From positions 1-20,540 of the forward strand of contig DHFP01000261.1 in assembly GCA_002402315.1 (NCBI GenBank): a stretch of 20,540 bases of DNA, in the 5' to 3' direction. How positions within the stretch are numbered: the first letter of the stretch is position 1; every line of letters starts with the position of its first letter. This DNA comes from Clostridiales bacterium UBA4821 (GTDB lineage Bacteria > Bacillota > Clostridia > Acetivibrionales > UBA4821). The notes under the pieces were generated by a model. That model was not told the origin of the DNA and ran no database searches. It was given only the letters and a program-made list of their open reading frames with translations. Below are positions 14,639 to 20,540 of the stretch, piece after piece. The position numbers and the translations under genes were made by a program.

Positions 14639-15841
14639 CTATTTTTCAACATTTTCTAATCTTAAAACTTCATCCAATATTACATTTGCTACATGCTCTT
14701 TTGTCATTACAGGTAGGTTCTTTATCATTCCGAACTTATTAATTATCTTTACTACATTGGTATCCTTATCGAACCCTGCACCTTCAGCAGTAATGTCATT
14801 TGCTACAATCATATCCAGATTCTTTTCTTTTAATTTGGTTAAGGCATTTTGCTCCAGATTTTCTGTCTCCATTGAAAATCCGACCACTATTCTTTTTCCT
14901 TTTCGTGACCCTACATCTTTTAATATATCCGGATTCTTTACCATTTCGAGAACCAAATTGTTTGCAGCTTTTTTTATTTTATTATTCGCCATATTAATTG
15001 GCCTATAATCTGCTACTGCAGCAGCTTTTATTATTATATCCGCATACTCAAACCGTTTTATCATTTCTTCATGCATTTCTTGAGCAGTTACAATGTTTAC
15101 ACAATCTACTCCACGTGGCGCCTTTAAACTGACGGGCCCGGAAATCAAAATGACCCTTGCACCTCTGCCTGCAGCAGCCTTTGCTAAGCAATATCCCATC
15201 TTACCTGATGAACCATTGGTAATGAATCTTACCGGATCAATAAACTCTTTTGTCGGTCCAGCCGAAACAAGTATAGTTTTTCCTGCCAGATCAGGCTTAT
15301 AAATAATTGTCCTGATAACCTTATCAACAATATCATCCAGATCGGCCAGCCGGCCTTGTCCTTCCTGTCCGCATGCCAGTTTCCCACAATCGGGTTCAAT
15401 GAATATATAGCCAACCTTTCTCAACTTACTTATATTGTGTTGTACTATTTGATTTTGATACATATTTTCGTTCATGGCACATGCAAAAATTACAGGCGCT
15501 TTTGCTGCCATTATGGTAGTAGATAACATGTCATCAGCAATACCATTAGCCACTTTACCAACTATGTTTGCCGTAGCAGGTGCAATTACAAATAAATCAG
15601 CTTTTTGAGCAAGTGAAATGTGCTCAATTTCCCATGTTGATGGTTCTTTAAACATGTTATTGGCAACTGGGTTTTGAGACAATGTTTGCATGGTTAGAGG
15701 TGTTATGAAGTTACATGCATTCTCTGTCATTATTACATGTACTGCAGCATTTAGCTTCTTAAGCCTTCTAACAAGTTCTGCAGATTTATATGCTGCTATC
15801 CCTCCAGTAACCCCAACTACAATTGTTTTGCTATTTAGCAT
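14639..15841 (-). CDS. coaBC: Bifunctional CoaBC (phosphopantothenoylcysteine synthetase/decarboxylase)
   Basis: CoaBC makes 4'-phosphopantetheine for coenzyme A: CoaB joins phosphopantothenate to cysteine, and CoaC, a flavoprotein, decarboxylates the product. The 400-residue protein has CoaC at about 1-180, with VTGGIAAYK (11-19), the catalytic histidine H74 in IEHISLA, APATANIVGK (87-96), the substrate clamp AMNENM (122-127) and the flap cysteine C157 in ACGQEGQGR. CoaB follows from about 187, with SAGPTKEFIDPVR and NGSSGKMG (209-216), AAAVADYRP (273-281) and the NNKIKK lysines. The clamp is normally PAMN and here reads CAMN, a small change. The ribosome binding site is weak or distant (AGGGGTGG about 13 nt away). 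It lies 17 bp after rpoZ. Confidence 0.95.
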   Translation of the reverse strand: MLNSKTIVVGVTGGIAAYKSAELVRRLKKLNAAVHVIMTENACNFITPLTMQTLSQNPVANNMFKEPSTWEIEHISLAQKADLFVIAPATANIVGKVANGIADDMLSTTIMAAKAPVIFACAMNENMYQNQIVQHNISKLRKVGYIFIEPDCGKLACGQEGQGRLADLDDIVDKVIRTIIYKPDLAGKTILVSAGPTKEFIDPVRFITNGSSGKMGYCLAKAAAGRGARVILISGPVSLKAPRGVDCVNIVTAQEMHEEMIKRFEYADIIIKAAAVADYRPINMANNKIKKAANNLVLEMVKNPDILKDVGSRKGKRIVVGFSMETENLEQNALTKLKEKNLDMIVANDITAEGAGFDKDTNVVKIINKFGMIKNLPVMTKEHVANVILDEVLRLENVEK

Positions 15842-15858
15842 TTATGTGCATCCCACCC

Positions 15859-16065
15859 CTATTTTATTCCGCTCTTGGTTCTTATATATGTGATTTTATC
15901 ATCACTAATCTCATTTATCGCCACTGAGACGGGCTTTTCCGAATCACAATTAACTAGTTTATGTGCACCATCTGATAGCTGTCTTGCTCTTTTTGCAGCC
16001 AGTATAACTAACGTATATCTGCTGTCAGCTTTTTCTAGGAGATTATTGATTGAGGGTTCTATCAT
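15859..16065 (-). CDS. rpoZ: RNA polymerase omega subunit
   Basis: The omega subunit helps fold and hold the beta' subunit of RNA polymerase. The 68-residue protein has the typical MIEPSINNLLEKADSRYTLV start and the conserved RYTLVILAAKRARQL helix (16-30), followed by a short beta-strand tail. A perfect AGGAGG ribosome binding site lies nine bases before the ATG, inside gmk. The gene overlaps the end of gmk by 23 bp, and gmk-rpoZ is the standard order in most bacteria. Confidence 0.95.
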   Translation of the reverse strand: MIEPSINNLLEKADSRYTLVILAAKRARQLSDGAHKLVNCDSEKPVSVAINEISDDKITYIRTKSGIK

Positions 16066-16693
16066 CTTTTTTAGCCTCCTTTAATGTTTCAATGAATTTA
16101 TCAAGTTTATCCTGATTTCTGATCACTCTGCTTCTTTCTGCATCAATTATAGCTTCAATTTGAGACACAGCATTCTGAACAGTATCATTTACTACAAGAT
16201 AGTCGTATTCTTTAACAGATTGGATCTCAACAATTGCCTTGTTAATTCGTTTCCGAATCACTTCCTCATCCTCAGTACCTCTCCCTCTCAACCTATCAAT
16301 CAGGTCCTCGTATCTTGGAGGTACTATAAATACAAGTACACTATCAGGATATACTTTCTTCACATTTAGTGCACCTGTAACTTCAATTTCCAATACTACA
16401 TTTATACCCTCGTCAAGTTTGTTTTCTAAATCCTTCTTGGGAGTTCCGTAATAGTTGTCACAATACCTCACCCACTCAAGCAGTTCATGTTTATTAATCA
16501 TTTCTCCAAATTCTTTTTCAGTCTTAAAGTAGTAGCTCTTCCCTTCAATATCTTCAGCTCTTGGAGGTCGTGAAGTAACAGAAACGGAAATTGTGACATC
16601 AATTCTTTGTTTACTCAATTCAGAACAAATAGAACCTTTCCCGGATCCCGATGGACCTGATACAACTATCAGCATACCCCTATAGTTTTTCAT
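16043..16693 (-). CDS. gmk: Guanylate kinase
   Basis: Gmk phosphorylates GMP to GDP with ATP, feeding GTP, dGTP and alarmone pools. At 216 residues it is slightly longer than the usual 190-205. The P-loop GPSGSGKGS is at 13-21, the GMP-binding stretch SVTSRPPRAEDIEGKSYYF runs from about 38, and the lid RGRGTEDEEVIRKR is present near 135-148. GGAGAG precedes the ATG. Its last 23 bases overlap rpoZ. Gap to remA upstream is 39 bp. Confidence 0.96.
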   Translation of the reverse strand: MKNYRGMLIVVSGPSGSGKGSICSELSKQRIDVTISVSVTSRPPRAEDIEGKSYYFKTEKEFGEMINKHELLEWVRYCDNYYGTPKKDLENKLDEGINVVLEIEVTGALNVKKVYPDSVLVFIVPPRYEDLIDRLRGRGTEDEEVIRKRINKAIVEIQSVKEYDYLVVNDTVQNAVSQIEAIIDAERSRVIRNQDKLDKFIETLKEAKKDDRTLNQ

Positions 16694-16732
16694 TTGTTCT
16701 CTCCAATAATGTAATTAATACAATACTAAATC

Positions 16733-17008
16733 TTATTCTGAAACTTCCTCTATATCATCATTATCTGCTGTCTCTTTGCTGTTTAGTCTATTTGCCACTG
16801 TTTCAGGCTGAACCGCAGACAATATTATATGGTCACTATCTGTTATGATTACAGCTCTGGTCCTCCTGCCATATGTAGCATCAATAAGCATTCCCCTGTC
16901 TCTTGCTTCCTGGATAATTCTCTTGATTGGCGCTGATTCAGGACTGACAATAGCGATCAATCTGTTTGCTGATACAATGTTACCAAATCCAATGTTTATT
17001 AATTTCAT
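16733..17008 (-). CDS. remA: RemA/DUF370 family DNA-binding regulator
   Basis: The 91-residue protein matches the RemA (formerly DUF370, YlzA) family, with start MKLINIGFGNIVSANR and the core IDATYGRRTRAVIITDSDHIILSA. In Bacillus subtilis RemA is a ring-forming DNA-binding protein that activates biofilm matrix and osmoprotection genes; the target here is unknown. GGAGG lies six bases before the ATG. It sits between yicC and gmk, its near-universal place in Firmicutes, and it ends in an acidic tail (DNDDIEEVSE). Confidence 0.94.
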   Translation of the reverse strand: MKLINIGFGNIVSANRLIAIVSPESAPIKRIIQEARDRGMLIDATYGRRTRAVIITDSDHIILSAVQPETVANRLNSKETADNDDIEEVSE

Positions 17009-17020
17009 ACCTTGCCTCCA

Positions 17021-17899
17021 TTACTCAATATTTTGTATCTGTTCTCTAACTTTCTCAATTTCACTTTTTGCTTCTACTACAACCTTTGTAATTTCAAGGT
17101 CATTGGCTTTTGAACCGATAGTGTTTACTTCCCTATTCATTTCCTGTACCAAAAAATCAAGCTTTCTTCCAACAGCCTGACCATCTTCTAGTGAGTGATT
17201 TAACTGTTTAATATGGCTCTTAAGACGGGTTATTTCTTCTTCTATGCTGCATCTATCTGCAAATAATGCAACCTCAACTTCCAGTCTTCCCTCATCTACC
17301 ATTGTATCTCCTAAGATATCTTTAACTCTGTAGTTAAGTCTAGTTCTGTATTCGTTAACAACTAGAGATGCCCTGGATTCTATTTGAGATACGTAAGTGT
17401 TCAGATTTGCGGTTTTTTCTAATATATCGTTTTTTAACTGGGAACCTTCCCTTTCCCTCATTACTATCAGTGCATCAACAGACTGAGTTAATGCTTGCTT
17501 CAATTCACTCCAAACAACATCTTCATCGTCTTCTTCCTTTTTTACCCTTAATACATCCGGAAATCTTGAGATTAACGACAAGCTTACTTCTTCATTTATC
17601 GCATATCTCTGTTTTAATTTTTCAAGTGAATTCATATATAAATCAGCTAATCCCTCATCTAATAATACCGTTCTGCCTCTTGTTCCATAATCATCAACCC
17701 ATACATTAACATCTACTTTTCCTCTAATTATTTTTTTACCTAACTCTTCTCTTATTTTACTTTCAAGGTAGCTGTATGCTTTAGATATCCTAATAGAAAT
17801 ATCACTATATCTATGATTAACTGTTTTTATCTCAACATGGTACTCTCTTCCATCTAACGAGTATGTACCTCTCCCGAAACCGGTCATGCTTCTTATCAT
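17021..17899 (-). CDS. yicC: YicC/YloC family endoribonuclease
   Basis: YicC proteins are endoribonucleases linked to RNA turnover, including decay of a small RNA in Escherichia coli; the YloC member in Bacillus has also been described as a ribonuclease. The 292-residue length is typical. The N terminus MIRSMTGFGRGTY and EIKTVNHRYSDISIR motif are hallmarks, the middle is coiled coil, and the C terminus carries the conserved EMNREVNTIGSKAND stretch followed by KSEIEKVREQ helices. A GGGAG ribosome binding site and an extended -10 promoter lie upstream. Its stop is 12 bp from remA. Confidence 0.94.
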   Translation of the reverse strand: MIRSMTGFGRGTYSLDGREYHVEIKTVNHRYSDISIRISKAYSYLESKIREELGKKIIRGKVDVNVWVDDYGTRGRTVLLDEGLADLYMNSLEKLKQRYAINEEVSLSLISRFPDVLRVKKEEDDEDVVWSELKQALTQSVDALIVMREREGSQLKNDILEKTANLNTYVSQIESRASLVVNEYRTRLNYRVKDILGDTMVDEGRLEVEVALFADRCSIEEEITRLKSHIKQLNHSLEDGQAVGRKLDFLVQEMNREVNTIGSKANDLEITKVVVEAKSEIEKVREQIQNIE

Positions 17900-17936
17900 G
17901 AAATAACTCCCTTTACCAATTAATTTGTTCTCAAGT

Positions 17937-17965
17937 ATTATACCATAATATTAAATAGTACAAAG
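17937..17965 (-). promoter_or_regulatory. Extended -10 promoter for yicC
   Basis: On the minus strand TGGTATAAT (17945-17937) is a perfect extended -10 box, with a poor -35 (CTTTGT, 17965-17960) 17 bp away. Transcription would start near 17930, about 30 nt before the yicC ATG. It gives yicC-remA-gmk-rpoZ-coaBC their own promoter, apart from prmA. Confidence 0.6.
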
Positions 17966-17974
17966 CAAAATCTA

Positions 17975-18361
17975 TTAACTCAACCTTATTCTATTGACTG
18001 TGTATCCGATTACACCAACTATATATAATGCAATCAGTGCCAATAAAGAATAATAAACATAATACCCATATTTTGTCGTCAAAAAGCCAAAATGCATAAC
18101 TAACATCAATAATCCAAGGACTAATGGAATGAGCGAATATCTAACAACAGAAAGTTTTCTTCTCATGTAAGAAAGTATGATCGCAGCCAAACCTGTTAAA
18201 GTAAGAAATGACCCTGCATAAATAACAAAGATTATTGCCGTGTTTGGATTGATATTGGTATAGCCTTGTACTATTACATATAAAATTATTGCAAATACCG
18301 TTGCGATAAATACATTTATGAGTGTAAAATTTATTAGCTTATCCTTCTCTGCCCTTTTCAT
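17975..18361 (-). CDS. Small four-helix membrane protein, unknown function
   Basis: Not recognised. The 128-residue protein has a short charged N terminus (MKRAEKDK) and four predicted membrane helices at about 11-33, 41-66, 73-95 and 99-122, joined by short loops; MRRK at 66-69 suggests that loop is cytoplasmic. No catalytic motif is visible. A GGGAGG ribosome binding site lies about 11 bases before the ATG. It starts 23 bp after the CheY-like gene and may share its transcript, so it could be a membrane partner of that regulator, but nothing in the sequence proves this. Confidence 0.75.
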   Translation of the reverse strand: MKRAEKDKLINFTLINVFIATVFAIILYVIVQGYTNINPNTAIIFVIYAGSFLTLTGLAAIILSYMRRKLSVVRYSLIPLVLGLLMLVMHFGFLTTKYGYYVYYSLLALIALYIVGVIGYTVNRIRLS

Positions 18362-18384
18362 TTTTATGTGTCCTCCCTTATAAC

Positions 18385-18756
18385 TTATACACTTAGTGCT
18401 TTCCTTATTACCCTGCTAATTTCTTCTTTATTTAGCGGTTTTACAAGATAGTCAAATGCTCCGGCATCTATAGCATCATTTACTACCTTATGATTCCCAA
18501 CTGAAGATATCATTATTATTTTTGACATTGGACTAACAACTAGAATTTCTTTTACCGCATCTATTCCATCTAACTCAGGCATAATTATATCCATAGTTAT
18601 AATATCCGGCTGAAGTTCTTTCGCCTTATTTATAGCTTCATATCCATTAGCACCTTCACCAACAACTTCACAATATCCATCACGTTCAATCATATCTTTG
18701 AGCAGCCGCCTCATGAACATTGCGTCATCAATTATTAAAACACTTTTTTTATTCAT
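18385..18756 (-). CDS. CheY-like single-domain response regulator
   Basis: The 123-residue protein is one receiver domain with no output domain. The acidic pocket is D10 and D11, the phosphoacceptor is D56 in ITMDIIMPELDG, the switch Ser is S84 in IIMISS, and the conserved lysine is K106 in KPLN. All catalytic residues are present, so it should be phosphorylatable. Its start overlaps the rsmE stop by one base, meaning coupled translation with an rRNA methyltransferase. No kinase, flagellar or chemotaxis gene lies beside it, so the cognate kinase is unknown. It most resembles clostridial CheY proteins; a role in motility or another phosphorelay is open. Confidence 0.9.
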   Translation of the reverse strand: MNKKSVLIIDDAMFMRRLLKDMIERDGYCEVVGEGANGYEAINKAKELQPDIITMDIIMPELDGIDAVKEILVVSPMSKIIMISSVGNHKVVNDAIDAGAFDYLVKPLNKEEISRVIRKALSV

Positions 18757-19490
18757 TAGCCTAGATCTCCCGCTTGATAAAGAATTATTGATACAGCAAC
18801 CAATCCTGCCGTCTCAGTTCTTAATATCCTGGGTCCTAGAGATATTATAATGAACCGGCTGACTAATTCAGCCTCCTTATCTGAGAACCCGCCTTCCGGG
18901 CCTATAAAAACTGCAATACGTTGAGGTATATTACTCAATTCACTGAGAATTTCTTTTAAAGTTTTATCTTTTTCCTTTTCATATAATACTAATGCCAGAT
19001 CATAACTCTCTAGAATCTTCAGCGCCTGATTATAGCTTATAGGTTGTGAAACCTCCGGAATAACATTTCTACCGCATTGTTTGGCTGCCTGTTCAGAAAT
19101 TTTTTGCCACCTTTCAGCCTTCTTTTCAGCACTTTTTTCATCAAGCTTGACTATAACCCGCTCTGTTATCACCGGTATAATTTTCTTTACACCAACTTCA
19201 ACAGCTTTTTGAATAATTAATTCCATTTTCTCGCCTTTAGGTATTCCCTGGAACAATGTGATGTCCACCGAAGGTTCAGAATTATTCTCAATCTTTTGTA
19301 TAATCTGCCCCTCTATAATACTGCTAATATCTTTAATTTGCACCTCATATTCACTGCATTTCCCATTACTTACTATTATATTATCTCCTACTTTTAATCT
19401 CAATACATTTTTAATATGATTAACATCCTCACCGGATATAAATACCTTATTGTTTTTTATGGTGCTATCTTCTACAAAGAACTTTCTCAT
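18756..19490 (-). CDS. rsmE: 16S rRNA m3U1498 methyltransferase RsmE
   Basis: RsmE methylates N3 of U1498 in 16S rRNA at the decoding region of the 30S subunit. The 244-residue protein has an N-terminal PUA-like RNA-binding domain (1-70) and a SPOUT methyltransferase domain with knot motifs IGPEGGFS (196-203) and LGPRILRTETA (218-228), which bind SAM. GGAGAA precedes the ATG at about 11 nt. It follows prmA by 31 bp, the common prmA-rsmE order, and overlaps the CheY-like gene by one base. Confidence 0.95.
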   Translation of the reverse strand: MRKFFVEDSTIKNNKVFISGEDVNHIKNVLRLKVGDNIIVSNGKCSEYEVQIKDISSIIEGQIIQKIENNSEPSVDITLFQGIPKGEKMELIIQKAVEVGVKKIIPVITERVIVKLDEKSAEKKAERWQKISEQAAKQCGRNVIPEVSQPISYNQALKILESYDLALVLYEKEKDKTLKEILSELSNIPQRIAVFIGPEGGFSDKEAELVSRFIIISLGPRILRTETAGLVAVSIILYQAGDLG

Positions 19491-19521
19491 CTAATGCAAT
19501 TCTCCTAAAAGAATTAGTTTT

Positions 19522-20463
19522 TTACTCAGGACTTGTTTTTATAGCAGCCATGGCCACCCATTCACCTTGATATATTTCTTGAGTTATCTTAAATCCTTCT
19601 ACTGAAAGTTTGATCCTAACATGTTCTGCCCGGTCTTTTATTATTCCGGAAACAATAAATACACCTTCACCTATAAGGAATTGTTTTACTTTGTCAGATA
19701 TGTTAATTATAACATCAGCTATAATATTTGCAACCACAACATCAAATGCCTGTACTTCAAGCTCCTCAATAACTGCTTTTTTTACTGTTACTATATGCTC
19801 AACGTTATTTATAAGAATATTTTCTTCTGCAACTTTTACAGCAACCGGATCTGGATCAATCCCTAAAACTCTTGAGCATCCAAGCTTTGCACCAATAATA
19901 GATAATATTCCCGAACCGCAGCCAACATCTAATAGTGTATTACCTTTTGAAACATAGTTCTCTAAAAGTTCAATACACATTCTTGTAGATTCATGAGTAC
20001 CGGTACCAAAAGCCATACCCGGATCCAGTTCAACAACTATATCGTTTTCGGATATCTCTGCACTTTCCCAGGTAGGCTTAATTAAAATCCGTTGTCCAAC
20101 CCTTAGAGGCTTATAATACTTCTTCCACTCATTTTCCCAATCCTGGTCACATACGGTTTTAATCTCTATGAGACATTCCCCAACATCTAAGAAATTCTTA
20201 ATGTTTTCTATTGAAGATTTGATATTCTCAATTGTTTGATTAATGGTCTGGTTGTCCGGATAGTAAGCCTTAATATGCACCGAGTCATCACTATTAGTTA
20301 GATTTTCATCTATATAATCCCATACAATTGATTGGTTATCCTTGATTATAATATCAGCAGGGTCAACTATTGCAACTCCGTTAGCACCAAAGCCGGTTAG
20401 CATATCGGCTATTGCTTCTACAGCCTCTCCTGTTGTCTTAATACTTATCTCTATCCAATTCAA
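19522..20463 (-). CDS. prmA: Ribosomal protein L11 methyltransferase
   Basis: PrmA adds methyl groups to the N terminus and lysines of ribosomal protein L11. The 313-residue protein has an N-terminal substrate-recognition domain (1-100), then the signature LDPGMAFGTGTHEST (146-160), SAM-binding LDVGCGSG (178-185) and catalytic-region motif VANIIAD (244-250). The start is TTG, giving MNWIEISIKT, the usual family beginning, with GGAG eight bases upstream. It is often found behind dnaJ, which may be the partial gene at the window end. Confidence 0.95.
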   Translation of the reverse strand: MNWIEISIKTTGEAVEAIADMLTGFGANGVAIVDPADIIIKDNQSIVWDYIDENLTNSDDSVHIKAYYPDNQTINQTIENIKSSIENIKNFLDVGECLIEIKTVCDQDWENEWKKYYKPLRVGQRILIKPTWESAEISENDIVVELDPGMAFGTGTHESTRMCIELLENYVSKGNTLLDVGCGSGILSIIGAKLGCSRVLGIDPDPVAVKVAEENILINNVEHIVTVKKAVIEELEVQAFDVVVANIIADVIINISDKVKQFLIGEGVFIVSGIIKDRAEHVRIKLSVEGFKITQEIYQGEWVAMAAIKTSPE

Positions 20464-20502
20464 TATCTTGTCTCCATTCTTCCTTATTACAATTGTACTT
20501 AT

Positions 20503-20540
20503 TTACTGCATTTTAAGCTCCCTCTCTATCTCTCCCTCAC
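20503..20540 (-). CDS. C-terminal end of an upstream gene (partial)
   Basis: Twelve open codons ending in TAA at 20503 encode EGEIERELKMQ at the window edge; the other two minus-strand frames carry stops. The 39-bp gap to prmA with no room for a clear promoter suggests they are co-transcribed. Conserved order would make it dnaJ, but the few residues cannot confirm this, and it may be another gene. Confidence 0.4.
   Translation of the reverse strand, partial: EGEIERELKMQ

Noticed and set aside
1..20540. Defence system, prophage, insertion sequence or CRISPR array
   Set aside because: No transposase, integrase, Cas or spaced direct repeats were seen; nearly all of the window is conserved core genes.

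Overview
The window is ordinary-looking core chromosome of a low-G+C, Gram-positive, anaerobic-type Firmicute. It most resembles a member of the Clostridia, perhaps the cellulolytic Ruminiclostridium/Acetivibrio group; that placement is inferred from gene order and protein style, not computed. It is AT-rich and densely packed, with strong GGAGG-type ribosome binding sites, several TTG/GTG starts and many genes that overlap or nearly touch. Gene order matches the conserved Firmicute blocks prmA-rsmE and yicC-remA-gmk-rpoZ-coaBC-priA-def-fmt-rsmB-rlmN-prpC-prkC-rsgA-thiN.

Right part (20540 down to about 14590, minus strand): the tail of an unidentified upstream gene, then prmA, rsmE, an orphan CheY-like response regulator, a small four-helix membrane protein, yicC, remA, gmk, rpoZ and coaBC. 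An extended -10 promoter lies before yicC. A strong intrinsic terminator follows coaBC. The theme is ribosome modification, RNA processing, nucleotide and CoA supply, and RNA polymerase assembly.

Middle (14590 to 3423, minus strand): priA, then a good sigma-A promoter whose spacer holds a 14-bp palindrome, then a tightly coupled run of def, fmt, a DUF116 membrane protein with a cysteine cluster, rsmB, rlmN, prpC, prkC, rsgA and thiN. This run links N-terminal processing of new proteins, rRNA modification, ribosome assembly and the PASTA kinase/PP2C phosphatase pair that senses cell wall state. The rpe gene that often lies between rsgA and thiN is absent.

Left part (1 to 3422): rqcH, the ribosome-associated quality-control factor that adds alanine tails, points rightwards and converges on thiN across a fold-back repeat. 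Divergent from rqcH is a two-gene unit: a STAS-domain protein lacking the phosphorylatable residue, and a shortened CheA-like protein with no HPt, ATPase or CheW-like domain. Their promoters and the rqcH promoter interlock on opposite strands. This unit is the most unusual content of the window. No mobile element, CRISPR array, tRNA or rRNA was seen.
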